A stretch of DNA of 62,784 nt from Microvirga flocculans ATCC BAA-817 (lineage in GTDB: Bacteria; Pseudomonadota; Alphaproteobacteria; Rhizobiales; Beijerinckiaceae), in assembly GCF_000518665.1 (NCBI RefSeq), contig NZ_JAEA01000016.1:1-62784 (forward strand). Reading direction: 5' to 3'. Position numbers and translations under genes: made by a program. Positions 51,799 to 61,118 of the stretch are shown piece by piece. The notes beneath the pieces are model-generated. The model searched no databases, had not been told where the DNA came from, and saw only the letters and a list, made by a program, of their open reading frames with translations. Numbering within the stretch: the first letter of the stretch is position 1; every line of letters starts with the position of its first letter.

Positions 51799-53781
51799 GT
51801 GTTGGTCGAGGCCGGACATTTCGCACTCGCGCTTGCCCTGGGGTTGTCGCTGATTCAGTTCGTCGTGCCGCTCTGGGGCGCGCGCGCCAACGACCCGGTG
51901 CTGATGACGGTCGCGCCCGCGAGCGCGCTCGCGGTGTTCGCCTGCATCGCTTTTTCGTTTCTCGCCCTCACATCCGCGTATCTGAATTCCGATTTCTCGG
52001 TGCTGAACGTCGTCCAGAATTCCCATTCGGCGAAGCCGCTGGTCTACAAGATCTCCGGCGTCTGGGGTAATCATGAGGGCTCCATGCTGCTCTGGGTTCT
52101 GATCCTCGCCCTGTTCGGCGGGGTCGTCGCGCTGGCGCGCAACAGCATCCCCATGCGGCTTCAGGCGAACACGCTCGCCGTTCAGGCGGCCGTCACCATC
52201 GCTTTCCTGCTCTTCATCCTCACGACCTCCAATCCCTTCACGCGCGTCGTTCCTGCGCCGCTGGAGGGGCAGGACCTCAACCCGCTGCTGCAGGATCCCG
52301 GCCTCGCGATCCACCCGCCGCTGCTCTACATCGGCTATGTGGGCTTCTCGATCTCTTTCGCCTTTGCCTGCGCGGCGCTCATCGACGGGCGCATCGATGC
52401 GGTCTGGGCGCGGATCGTGCGTCCCTGGACGCTGGGCGCCTGGGCGTTCCTGACGCTGGGCATCGCCATGGGCTCCTACTGGGCCTATTACGAACTCGGC
52501 TGGGGCGGCTGGTGGTTCTGGGACCCGGTGGAGAACGCCTCGCTGATGCCGTGGCTCGCGGGCACGGCGCTCATGCATTCCACGGTGGTCATGGAAAAGC
52601 GCGATGCGCTGAAAGTCTGGACGATCCTGCTCGCCATCCTGACCTTCTCGCTGTCTCTGCTGGGCACCTTCCTGGTGCGCTCGGGCGTGCTGACCTCAGT
52701 GCATTCCTTTGCCGTGGATCCGGAACGCGGCACCTTCATCCTCGGCATCCTCATTCTCTTCATCGGCGGTTCGCTTTCGCTCTTCGCCTGGCGTGCGCCC
52801 ATGCTCAGGCAGGGCGGTCTTTTCGCGCCGGTGTCCCGCGAGGGCGCGCTCGTCCTCAACAACCTGTTTCTCGCGACCGCCTGCGCGACCGTGTTCATCG
52901 GCACGCTCTATCCGCTGGCGCTGGAGGTGCTGACCGGCGAAAAGATCTCCGTCGGCGCGCCCTTCTTCAATTTCACGTTTCTGCCCCTGATCGTGCCGTT
53001 GCTGCTACTCCTTCCGCTCGGCCAGACGCTGGCCTGGAAGCGCGGCAACTTCCTCGGCACCGCGCAGCGCCTCTATGCCGTGTTCGGCCTTTCGCTGCTC
53101 GTCACCGTTGCCCTCTTCGCCTTCGCCTATGGCGGCCCGGTGGCCGCGCCCCTCGGCGTTGGCCTCGGCGTCTATCTGGTTCTCGGCTCCCTGAACGAGC
53201 TCGTGACGCGCTCCTGGTCGAAGGGCACGCCCCTGGCCGTTGCGTGGCGCAAGGCCAAGGGCCTCCCGCGCTCGACCTGGGGCACGGCCATCGCCCATGC
53301 GGGCGTGGGGCTCTCCGTGATCGGCATCGCCGCCACTGCCTGGGGCGTGGAGGGGCTCGGCTCCCTGAAGCCCGGCGAGCGCCTCAAGGCCGGCGATTAC
53401 GAGGTGCGGCTGGAGCGCGTGATCCCGCGCATCGAGGCCAATTACCGCGAGGATGTCGCCGTCCTGACGGTGTTCGATTCCGGCCGTGAGATCGGCACCC
53501 TCGAGACCATGAAGCGGCTCTACGTGACCCGCGGTATGCCGACGACGGAGGCGGGCATCCTGACCACGGGCCTCGGACAGGTCTATGCCAGCCTCGGCGA
53601 GATGCAGGCTGATGGCTCTATCGGCGTGCGGCTCTACTACAAGCCCCTGGTGCTGCTGATCTGGATCGGCGCGCTCGTGATGGCGGCGGGCGGGGCCCTG
53701 TCGCTGACCGACCGGCGGCTGCGCATCGGCGCTCCGGCGCGCACGAAGGCGGCTCCGCCTGCCGCAGTTCCCGCGGAGTAG
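51799..53781 (+). CDS. ccmF: Cytochrome c heme lyase subunit CcmF
   Basis: 660-residue polytopic membrane protein with the usual 14-15 helices. The WWD heme-handling motif is present as WGGWWFWDPVENASLMPWL, with the preceding PPLLYIGYVGF and conserved His residues around it, and GNHEGSMLLWVLIL near residue 90. It starts with GTG 51799 after AGGGAGAA and is followed after three bases by ccmH. Confidence 0.96.
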   Translation: MLVEAGHFALALALGLSLIQFVVPLWGARANDPVLMTVAPASALAVFACIAFSFLALTSAYLNSDFSVLNVVQNSHSAKPLVYKISGVWGNHEGSMLLWVLILALFGGVVALARNSIPMRLQANTLAVQAAVTIAFLLFILTTSNPFTRVVPAPLEGQDLNPLLQDPGLAIHPPLLYIGYVGFSISFAFACAALIDGRIDAVWARIVRPWTLGAWAFLTLGIAMGSYWAYYELGWGGWWFWDPVENASLMPWLAGTALMHSTVVMEKRDALKVWTILLAILTFSLSLLGTFLVRSGVLTSVHSFAVDPERGTFILGILILFIGGSLSLFAWRAPMLRQGGLFAPVSREGALVLNNLFLATACATVFIGTLYPLALEVLTGEKISVGAPFFNFTFLPLIVPLLLLLPLGQTLAWKRGNFLGTAQRLYAVFGLSLLVTVALFAFAYGGPVAAPLGVGLGVYLVLGSLNELVTRSWSKGTPLAVAWRKAKGLPRSTWGTAIAHAGVGLSVIGIAATAWGVEGLGSLKPGERLKAGDYEVRLERVIPRIEANYREDVAVLTVFDSGREIGTLETMKRLYVTRGMPTTEAGILTTGLGQVYASLGEMQADGSIGVRLYYKPLVLLIWIGALVMAAGGALSLTDRRLRIGAPARTKAAPPAAVPAE

Positions 53782-53784
53782 GCC

Positions 53785-54249
53785 ATGCGCTTCGTCCTCG
53801 CCCTCATCGCAGCCCTTCTGCTCGGCGGCCCCGTCCTCGCGGTGCAGCCGGATGAGGTGCTCAAGGATCCCGCGCTCGAAAAGCGCGCCCGTGAGATTTC
53901 AGCGGGCCTGCGCTGCCTCGTCTGCCAGAACCAGTCCATCGACGATTCCGACGCGCAGCTCGCCAAGGATCTGCGGATCCTCGTCCGGGAGCGCCTCGTT
54001 GCCGGCGACACGAACGACGAGGTCGAGACCTTCCTCGTCCAGCGCTACGGCGAGTTCGTGCTGCTCAAGCCAGCCTTCGGCACGCATACCCTGCTGCTCT
54101 GGCTCACCCCGGCCCTGGTGCTCGTCCTCGGGGGGATCGGGGCCTATGTGGCCCTGAGGCGGCGTCCGCAACCGGCCGCTGCGTTTCTCGACGAAGAAGA
54201 GAAGAAGGCGCTGGAGGCCCTGCTCGGCCGGGACAACTCCGCCTCCTGA
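53785..54249 (+). CDS. ccmH: Cytochrome c maturation thiol-disulfide protein CcmH
   Basis: 154 residues with a signal peptide (about 1-19), the thioredox motif LRCLVCQNQSI (Cys44, Cys47) on a short three-helix domain, and a C-terminal membrane anchor (about 104-122). It reduces apocytochrome cysteines before heme ligation. Last gene of the ccm operon. Confidence 0.95.
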   Translation: MRFVLALIAALLLGGPVLAVQPDEVLKDPALEKRAREISAGLRCLVCQNQSIDDSDAQLAKDLRILVRERLVAGDTNDEVETFLVQRYGEFVLLKPAFGTHTLLLWLTPALVLVLGGIGAYVALRRRPQPAAAFLDEEEKKALEALLGRDNSAS

Positions 54250-54353
54250 GCAAACCTTACCAACATTTCATCCTGAGGTGAGGGTGCTGTAAGGGGTCCA
54301 ACCCCATCTTGTTCCCATGACGAGCCCAAGAGGGTTCCTCAAGGAGACAAGAC

Positions 54354-55568
54354 ATGATGGACAAGGCTTTCACTTCCACCCGCAAGCGCACCATGAAATG
54401 GCTCGGCGCAGCGGCCGTGGCCGCGCTCATCGCGGGCGGCGCTGTCGAGAGCGGTCTGGTTGCTCCCAATCCCGCCCATGCCGAGCTGCGCTCCATGTCG
54501 CAGCCGATGCAGGGCCTGCCGTCCTTCGCCGACATGATCGACAAGGTGAAGCCCGCCGTGGTCGCCGTGAAGGTCAAGGTGCAGAACGTCGCCGCCCAGG
54601 GCGACGACGAGGACGGCCAGCAATTCTCGATGCCCGATTTTCCGCCGGGCAGTCCGATGGATCGCTTCTTCCGCCAGTTCCGCGACCAGCTTCCCGGCCG
54701 TGGCGAGCGCGGCGACCGGCCGAACCGCCCCCGCCAGTTCGGCCAGGCTCTCGGCTCCGGCTTCTTCATCTCGGCCGACGGCTATGCGGTGACGAACAAC
54801 CATGTCGTCGAGAACGCCTCCCAGGTCACGGTGACCATGGATGACGGCAAGGAATACAACGCCAAGGTGATCGGCACCGATCCGAAGACGGACCTCGCCC
54901 TGCTCAAGGTCGAGGGCGGAAACGACTTCCCCTATGTGCGCCTCGCGTCCCAGAAGGCCCGGATCGGCGACTGGGTCCTGGCCGTCGGCAACCCGTTCGG
55001 GCTCGGCGGAACGGTGACGGCGGGAATCGTCTCGGCCCAGCACCGCGACATCGGCGCAGGCCCCTACGACGATTTCATCCAGATCGACGCCCCCGTGAAC
55101 AAGGGAAATTCCGGCGGCCCGACGTTCAACCTCTCCGGTGAGGTCGTGGGCGTGAACACGGCGATCTACTCTCCCTCCGGCGGCAGCGTCGGCATCGCGT
55201 TTGCGATCCCCGCGAGCACGGTCGAGCAGGTCGTGGCCTCGCTCAAGGACAAGGGCTCCGTGACCCGCGGCTTCATCGGCGTGCAGATGCAGCCGGTGAC
55301 CAAGGAGATCGCCGAGGCCATCGGCCTGAAGGAGCCCAGGGGCGCTCTCGTGGCCGATACGGTCAAGGACAGCCCCGCCGCCAAGGCAGGTGTCCGCACG
55401 GGCGACACCATCGTCGCCGTCGACGGCGAGCCGATCAAGGAGGCGAAGGACCTGTCCCGCAAGGTGGCGAATGTCGCCCCGGGCAAGACCATCTCGCTCA
55501 CCCTCTACCGCGAGGGCAAGGAGCGGACCGTCACCCTCGAGGTCGCGAGCCAGCCGAAGGGCGCCTGA
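54354..55568 (+). CDS. Periplasmic Do-family serine protease (DegP/DegQ-like) with one PDZ domain
   Basis: 404 residues. A signal region (about 14-43, ending AHA) is followed by a trypsin-like domain with His150 (NNHVVE), Asp180 (KTDLALL) and Ser253 (KGNSGGP), and a single PDZ domain (about 300-395, FIGVQMQPVT). Classical DegP has two PDZ domains; one-PDZ versions resemble DegS but lack a membrane anchor. AAGGAG stands eight bases before ATG 54354. A terminator follows. Position between ccmH and a two-component pair is the usual one in Hyphomicrobiales. Confidence 0.92.
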   Translation: MMDKAFTSTRKRTMKWLGAAAVAALIAGGAVESGLVAPNPAHAELRSMSQPMQGLPSFADMIDKVKPAVVAVKVKVQNVAAQGDDEDGQQFSMPDFPPGSPMDRFFRQFRDQLPGRGERGDRPNRPRQFGQALGSGFFISADGYAVTNNHVVENASQVTVTMDDGKEYNAKVIGTDPKTDLALLKVEGGNDFPYVRLASQKARIGDWVLAVGNPFGLGGTVTAGIVSAQHRDIGAGPYDDFIQIDAPVNKGNSGGPTFNLSGEVVGVNTAIYSPSGGSVGIAFAIPASTVEQVVASLKDKGSVTRGFIGVQMQPVTKEIAEAIGLKEPRGALVADTVKDSPAAKAGVRTGDTIVAVDGEPIKEAKDLSRKVANVAPGKTISLTLYREGKERTVTLEVASQPKGA

Positions 55569-55633
55569 TCCTCGGGACAACGGCACAGACACCAGGCTTT
55601 CCTGTTGATTGCCCCTGTCTCCTGGTGTCTTCT

Positions 55634-55687
55634 GCCCCCGGCGGGCCGGTCTCTCCCTCCAGGGCCGGCCCGCCGGCGGGCTTTTTT
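55634..55687 (+). terminator. Long Rho-independent terminator after the protease gene
   Basis: Arms of about 16 bases (55634-55649 and 55665-55681) pair with a single bulge around a 15-base loop and are followed by six T residues. It separates the protease gene from the regulator gene 21 bases on. Confidence 0.9.
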
Positions 55688-55707
55688 AAGGCGTGGCGTT
55701 CAGGCTT

Positions 55708-56406
55708 ATGCGGATACTCATCATCGAGGACGACAAAGAGGCGGCCTCCTACCTCGTCAAGGCGTTTCGCGAAGCGGGCCATGTGGCGGATCACGCCGCC
55801 GACGGCCTCGACGGCTACGCCATGGCGGAGGCTGGGGATTACGACGTCCTCGTGGTCGACCGCATGCTGCCGAAGCTCGACGGCCTTTCCCTGATCCGCT
55901 CCCTGCGCGAACAGAAAGTCGAGACGCCGGTCCTGATCCTCTCTGCGCTCGGCCAGGTCGATGACCGGGTCAAGGGGCTGCGCGCCGGGGGCGACGATTA
56001 TCTGCCCAAGCCTTACGCCTTCTCCGAGCTGCTCGCCCGCGTCGAGGTTCTTGCGCGCCGTCGCAGCACCGCCCCCAATGCAGAGCCGACGGTCTATCGC
56101 ATCGCCGATCTCGAACTCGACCGCCTGTCCCATCGCGTCACGCGCTCGGGCCAGGAGATCGTGCTGCAGCCGCGCGAGTTCCGGCTGCTCGAATACCTCA
56201 TGAAGAACGCCAGCCAGGTGGTCACGCGCACCATGCTGCTGGAACATGTGTGGGATTATCATTTCGATCCGCAGACCAACGTGATCGACGTTCACGTCTC
56301 GCGCCTGCGCGCCAAGATCGACAAGGGCTTCGACAAACCCCTCATCCATACCATTCGCGGAGCCGGATACATGGTGCGCGTCGGCGCCGAGGGGGACGAG
56401 GAATGA
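55708..56406 (+). CDS. OmpR-family response regulator
   Basis: 232 residues. Receiver (MRILIIEDDKEAAS, acceptor Asp in VVDRMLPKLDG, Lys in LPKPYAF) and an OmpR-type DNA-binding domain (LQPREFRLLEYLMKNA, NVIDVHVSRLRAKID). Resembles the PhoP/QseB-like regulators next to degP in rhizobia. ATG 55708 with AGG upstream is chosen over GTG 55693. Kinase gene follows ten bases downstream. Confidence 0.92.
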   Translation: MRILIIEDDKEAASYLVKAFREAGHVADHAADGLDGYAMAEAGDYDVLVVDRMLPKLDGLSLIRSLREQKVETPVLILSALGQVDDRVKGLRAGGDDYLPKPYAFSELLARVEVLARRRSTAPNAEPTVYRIADLELDRLSHRVTRSGQEIVLQPREFRLLEYLMKNASQVVTRTMLLEHVWDYHFDPQTNVIDVHVSRLRAKIDKGFDKPLIHTIRGAGYMVRVGAEGDEE

Positions 56407-56416
56407 GCGTGCCGCC

Positions 56417-57865
56417 ATGAACGCCTTCCTGAGTGCTCTGGGCAAGCTGTTCCGCACGACCGCCTTCAAGCTGTCCTTCGCCTATCTCCTCGTCTTCACC
56501 ATCTTCGCCTTCGTCGGCCTGGGCTATGTGGCCTGGAACGCGCAGAGGCTCCTCACCGATCAGTTCGTCTCCACGATCGATTCAGAGGTCAACAATCTAT
56601 CCGACCAGTACAGCATGGGAGGGCTGCGCCGACTCGTGAACATCGTCGAGCGGCGCTCGCGCGCGCCGGGCGCCTTGCTCTATCTGGTCACGACCGAGAA
56701 CGGCGAGCGGATCGTCGGCAATGTGGGCGCGTTGCCGCCCGATGTGATCGGCCGCGTGGGCCAGTTCGAAACTCTCTACAACCGCACGGAAGAGACGGGC
56801 ACGAAGCCCGACGTCGCCATCGTCCGCGTCTATCTTCTGCCGGGGGGCTTTCGCCTTCTCGTCGGCCGCGACATCGGCGAGCGCATCCGCTTGGGCGACG
56901 TCATCCACCGCGCCTTCGGCTACTCGCTGCTCTTCATCGGCGTGCTCGGATGCCTCGGCAGCTGGTTCATCGCACGGCGCGTGCTCAAGCGCGTCGACGA
57001 CATGACGGAGATCACGCGCCATATCATGGCGGGCGATCTCGGCGGGCGGCTGAAGGTGGCCGGGACCGGGGACGAACTCGACCGTCTGGCGCAGAACCTC
57101 AACGACATGCTCGATCGCATCGGCGAGCTGATGCGCGGCATGCAGGAGGTCTCTGACAACATCGCCCATGACCTGAAGACGCCGCTGACGCGCATGCGCA
57201 ACAAGGCCGACGAGGCACTGCGCGCCGCCAGGACGCCCGATGAACTGAAGGCGGCGCTCGAGGCAACCATCGAGGAAAGCGACAACCTCATCCGCATCTT
57301 CAACGCATTGCTGATGATCGCCCGGCTCGAGGCCGGCAATGCCCGCGAGGGTTTGGCGGATTTCGATGCCGCCGAGGCTGTGCGCGACATGGCCGAGCTC
57401 TACGAGGCGCTGGCCGAGGAGGCGAATGTTTCGCTGGACCTCTCCATCGAGGACGACCTGCCCATCCACGGCAGCCGCGAGCTTCTGGGCCAGGCTTTGG
57501 CGAACCTCCTCGATAATGCCCTCAAATATGGCGCCGCGACCGATCCCTCCGCCAAGGATTTCAGCGCCAAGACGGTTACCGTTTCGGCGCATCGCTCCGA
57601 CGGCGAGGTGCGGATTGTGGTCGCCGACCGCGGTCCCGGCATCCCGGAAGCCGAGCGGGGCAGGGTGCTGGAGCGCTTCGTCCGCCTCGAGACGGCGCGC
57701 TCGCGCCCCGGCTTCGGCCTTGGGCTCAGCCTCGCCGCCGCCGTGGCGCGCCTTCACGGCGGGATACTCAGGCTTGAGGATAACGAGCCCGGATTACGGG
57801 TGGTTCTGGCCCTCCCTCTCAAGGCCGCGGAAATGCCCCAGCCGCCTCTGCAATCGGCCGCTTAA
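56417..57865 (+). CDS. HAMP-domain sensor histidine kinase
   Basis: 482 residues. Two membrane segments (about 15-37 and 170-190) flank a periplasmic sensor domain; a HAMP domain (about 192-245), the His motif in NIAHDLKTPLTRMRN, and an ATPase domain with NLLDNALKYG, DRGPGIP and GFGLGLSLA follow. Forms a pair with the upstream regulator; may sense envelope stress handled by the neighbouring protease (inference from order). Confidence 0.92.
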   Translation: MNAFLSALGKLFRTTAFKLSFAYLLVFTIFAFVGLGYVAWNAQRLLTDQFVSTIDSEVNNLSDQYSMGGLRRLVNIVERRSRAPGALLYLVTTENGERIVGNVGALPPDVIGRVGQFETLYNRTEETGTKPDVAIVRVYLLPGGFRLLVGRDIGERIRLGDVIHRAFGYSLLFIGVLGCLGSWFIARRVLKRVDDMTEITRHIMAGDLGGRLKVAGTGDELDRLAQNLNDMLDRIGELMRGMQEVSDNIAHDLKTPLTRMRNKADEALRAARTPDELKAALEATIEESDNLIRIFNALLMIARLEAGNAREGLADFDAAEAVRDMAELYEALAEEANVSLDLSIEDDLPIHGSRELLGQALANLLDNALKYGAATDPSAKDFSAKTVTVSAHRSDGEVRIVVADRGPGIPEAERGRVLERFVRLETARSRPGFGLGLSLAAAVARLHGGILRLEDNEPGLRVVLALPLKAAEMPQPPLQSAA

Positions 57866-57955
57866 ATCTTAAAGATGAGGGCATAACGGCACTTTTCGAT
57901 TGCCTCCGGCGTGCCGGCATGGACACTCGGCGCGATAGGAACCGAAGAGATTGCC

Positions 57956-60907
57956 GTGCCGGATTTGAACGACACCCTCCTCAGCCGCCTGACGAAAGCC
58001 CCTCTCGTCGCCGATCAGCGGCGGGCGAAGGCGCAGCTGAAGGATTTCATCGACCGGGTGCGGAACGAGCCCGAGGCGGCCCCTCTCCAGGAGCATCTGG
58101 GCGACGGATTTTTTCGCGACCTCCTGCTGGCGCTTGCCGATCACTCTCCCTTCCTCTGGCAGCTGATCGTCAACGATCCTGCGCGCGTGGCGAGGCTGGC
58201 CCTCACGCCGCCGGAAGAGGCGCATCGCACCATCATCGACAATCAAGCCAATCTTTTCCGCGCCTTGCGCTCGGGTGCGATCACCCGCGACGACGCCGTG
58301 GGCGCCTTCCGCCAGAACCGCAACGCCCATGCGCTGCTCGTTGCCCTTGCCGATATCGGAGGCCTCTGGAGCACGGAGCAGGTCACGCAGGCGCTCTCGG
58401 ACTTCGCGGACGCCTCCGTCGCCGGCGGCGTGAACTTGGTCCTGACCGAGATGGCCGATCTCGGCCGCGTTCATCTCCGGAACCCCGACGCGCCCGGTGA
58501 GGGCTCGGGCTTCACTGTGCTGGCTCTTGGCAAGCACGGGGCGGGAGAACTGAATTATTCGAGCGACATCGACCTCGTCATTTTCTTCGATCCCGAAACG
58601 ACAGCGCTGCGCGATCCCTCCGAGGCCGCGACCTCTTATACCCGCATCGCGCAGCAGCTCGCCAAGCTCCTGCAGGAGCGCACGGCTGACGGCTATGTGC
58701 ATCGCGTCGATTATCGCCTGCGCCCCGATCCGGGCTCGACGCCCACCGCCGTGTCTCTCGCCTCGGCCTATGTCTATTACGAAACCGTCGGACAGAACTG
58801 GGAGCGCGCGGCGCTGATCAAGGCGCGGCCCGTGGCGGGCGATCTCGCGCTCGGCGAAAGCTTTCTCGCGGAACTACGACCCTTCATCTGGCGCAAGTAT
58901 TTCGACTTCGCCTCCATCGCCGATGTGCACGCCATGAAGCGGCAGATCCATGCGGTGCGCGGGCATGATGAGATCGCGGTGGCCGGGCACGACATCAAGC
59001 TCGGGCGCGGCGGCATCCGTGAAATCGAGTTCTTCGTGCAGACGCAGCAGCTCGTCTTCGGCGGACGCCGTCCGGCCCTGCGCGGACGCCGCACCCTCGA
59101 CATGCTCAAGACCCTGCATGACGAAGGCTGGATCACGGCCAATGCGCGCGACGAACTCTCGCAAGCCTATCGCTTTCTGCGCACCATCGAGCACCGCCTG
59201 CAGATGGTGGCCGACGAGCAGACGCAGCGCCTGCCCTCCGACGAGGAGGAACTGAAGCGCTTCGCCAGGTTCTGCGGCCATCCCACGTTGAAGGCCTTCT
59301 CCAAAGCGCTCACGGATCAGGCGAAGATCGTGCAGGGGCATTATGCGCTGCTCTTCGAGGAAGGGCCGGAGCTCGCCACCGATGTGGGCAGCCTCGTCTT
59401 CACCGGCACCTCCGACGATCCGGAGACCCTCGCGACCCTCCAGCGCCTCGGCTTCCGCGAGCCCGAACGCGTGGCGGAAACCGTGCGCGGCTGGCATTTC
59501 GGCCGCCGTCCCGCGATCCAGAGCGCGCGTGCCCGGGAAGTGCTGACCGAGCTGACGCCTGCGCTTCTTTCGGCGTTGGGCGGCACTGCAGATCCGGATG
59601 GCGCTCTTGCCGCCCTCGACCGGGCTTTCGGGCGGATGCCGGCCGCCGTCGAGCTCCTTACCATCCTGCAATCCCACGACCGTTTGCGGCTTCTCTTCGC
59701 CGATCTGCTCGGTACCGCGCCGCGCCTTGCCGATACGGTCGCGCAATCGCCCCATGTGCTCGATGCGCTGATCGATCCCGCCTTCGGCACCCCCACGACC
59801 GACGAAGCCGTCATCGAGGACCAGGTGCGCCAATTGATCGGTCCGTCGCGCGACTTCGAGGATTTTCTCGATCGGGTGCGCGATGCGGCGCGGCAGATGC
59901 GGTTCGTGACCGGCGCGCGCTTACTTTCCGGCGTTCTCTCGCCCGCGCAGACGGGAGAGGTTTATGCGGCCATCGCGCGTGCCGTGATCCGGGCATCCTT
60001 CGAGCAGGTGCGCCGCGCCTTCGAAGCCGAGCACGGCATCGTACCGGGCGCGACAATTGCAATCCTCGGCCTCGGGCGTCTCGGAAGCCGTGAGCTGACG
60101 GCGGGTTCCGATCTCGACCTCGTGGTCGTCTACGATTTCGACGAGAACCTGCGTGAGAGTACCGGGCCGCGCAGCCTCGACGCGGTGGTCTATTATACGC
60201 GCCTGACGCAGCGTCTCGTCTCGGCGCTCACAGTGCCGACGCGACGCGGCCTGCTCTACGAGGTCGATCTGCGCCTGCGGCCGCAAGGCGGCAAGGGGCC
60301 TGTCGCCTCGCAGTTCAAGGGCTTCGTGAACTACCAGAAGACCGAAGCCGATCTCTGGGAGCACATGGCGCTCACCCGCGCCCGTGTGCTGGCAGGCGAC
60401 CGGGAATTCGGCGCCATCGTCGAACAGGCCGTGAGGGATATCCTCATGGTAAAGCGTGATCCCAAGAACGCCTTCAAGGAAGTGCGCGCCATGCGCGAAC
60501 TGATCGCGCAGGAGAAGGGCGACGACGATCCCTGGGATATGAAGCTCGCCCGCGGCGGCCTCACCGATCTCGATTTCATCGCGCAAGGTTTAGTGCTCGC
60601 GCATGCACACAAGTACTCTTCACTTATCGGTCTCTCTACCGAGGCCACTTTCGCAGAGGCTCAGGTCCACGGCCTCCTCTCCAACGATGACGTTAGGACA
60701 CTCATTGAAGCCCATCGGATCCTCAACGACATCTTCCAGTGGCAGCGCCTGACCATTGAGGGCAAGTTCGACGCCGAGAAGGTGCCTCCGGTAATCCTAA
60801 AGCGGCTCGCGACGGTGGCGGGGTCACCGAGTGCGCAGGTGCTGAAAGAGACGTTGGGTGAAACTTATTGTCAGGTCGCAACCATATTCGACAAGTCCGT
60901 GAAGTAG
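57956..60907 (+). CDS. glnE: Bifunctional glutamine synthetase adenylyltransferase/deadenylyltransferase
   Basis: About 983 residues, full family length. It adenylylates and deadenylylates GlnA in answer to PII and glutamine. Two nucleotidyltransferase modules are visible: LGKHGAGELNYSSDIDLVIF with RVDYRLRPDPGS in the N-terminal half, and LGRLGSRELTAGSDLDLVV with EVDLRLRPQGGKG in the C-terminal half, plus linking helical domains. GTG 57956 has GAAGAG upstream; GTG 57911 adds 15 residues. From about 60590 codon choice becomes less GC-biased (TTA, CTT, AGG codons) to the stop. Confidence 0.95.
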   Translation: MPDLNDTLLSRLTKAPLVADQRRAKAQLKDFIDRVRNEPEAAPLQEHLGDGFFRDLLLALADHSPFLWQLIVNDPARVARLALTPPEEAHRTIIDNQANLFRALRSGAITRDDAVGAFRQNRNAHALLVALADIGGLWSTEQVTQALSDFADASVAGGVNLVLTEMADLGRVHLRNPDAPGEGSGFTVLALGKHGAGELNYSSDIDLVIFFDPETTALRDPSEAATSYTRIAQQLAKLLQERTADGYVHRVDYRLRPDPGSTPTAVSLASAYVYYETVGQNWERAALIKARPVAGDLALGESFLAELRPFIWRKYFDFASIADVHAMKRQIHAVRGHDEIAVAGHDIKLGRGGIREIEFFVQTQQLVFGGRRPALRGRRTLDMLKTLHDEGWITANARDELSQAYRFLRTIEHRLQMVADEQTQRLPSDEEELKRFARFCGHPTLKAFSKALTDQAKIVQGHYALLFEEGPELATDVGSLVFTGTSDDPETLATLQRLGFREPERVAETVRGWHFGRRPAIQSARAREVLTELTPALLSALGGTADPDGALAALDRAFGRMPAAVELLTILQSHDRLRLLFADLLGTAPRLADTVAQSPHVLDALIDPAFGTPTTDEAVIEDQVRQLIGPSRDFEDFLDRVRDAARQMRFVTGARLLSGVLSPAQTGEVYAAIARAVIRASFEQVRRAFEAEHGIVPGATIAILGLGRLGSRELTAGSDLDLVVVYDFDENLRESTGPRSLDAVVYYTRLTQRLVSALTVPTRRGLLYEVDLRLRPQGGKGPVASQFKGFVNYQKTEADLWEHMALTRARVLAGDREFGAIVEQAVRDILMVKRDPKNAFKEVRAMRELIAQEKGDDDPWDMKLARGGLTDLDFIAQGLVLAHAHKYSSLIGLSTEATFAEAQVHGLLSNDDVRTLIEAHRILNDIFQWQRLTIEGKFDAEKVPPVILKRLATVAGSPSAQVLKETLGETYCQVATIFDKSVK

Positions 60908-61118
60908 AGACGGCCATATTTAATCGTCCTAGAATGTCGATGCGTACGATTTAACTTAGAGTTGTATTTTCCATTAGGAAGCATAACTAATCGTATCGGA
61001 TTAACTAACTAGATCGAAAAGATTATTAGGAATCCTATCTGTCTAGGGAGTTATCCCCCACCTCAAGATCTGCTCGGAATCCAGGAAAGGTCGTTCGAGG
61101 CCGCAACAGGTGGGACTC
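60908..61118. other. AT-rich spacer between glnE and the RTX gene
   Basis: Composition drops sharply after the glnE stop, with many TAA/TTA steps and short repeated words such as TAACTAACTAG. No gene or terminator with a T-run was found. It probably holds the promoter of the RTX gene and may be the boundary of acquired DNA. Confidence 0.5.
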
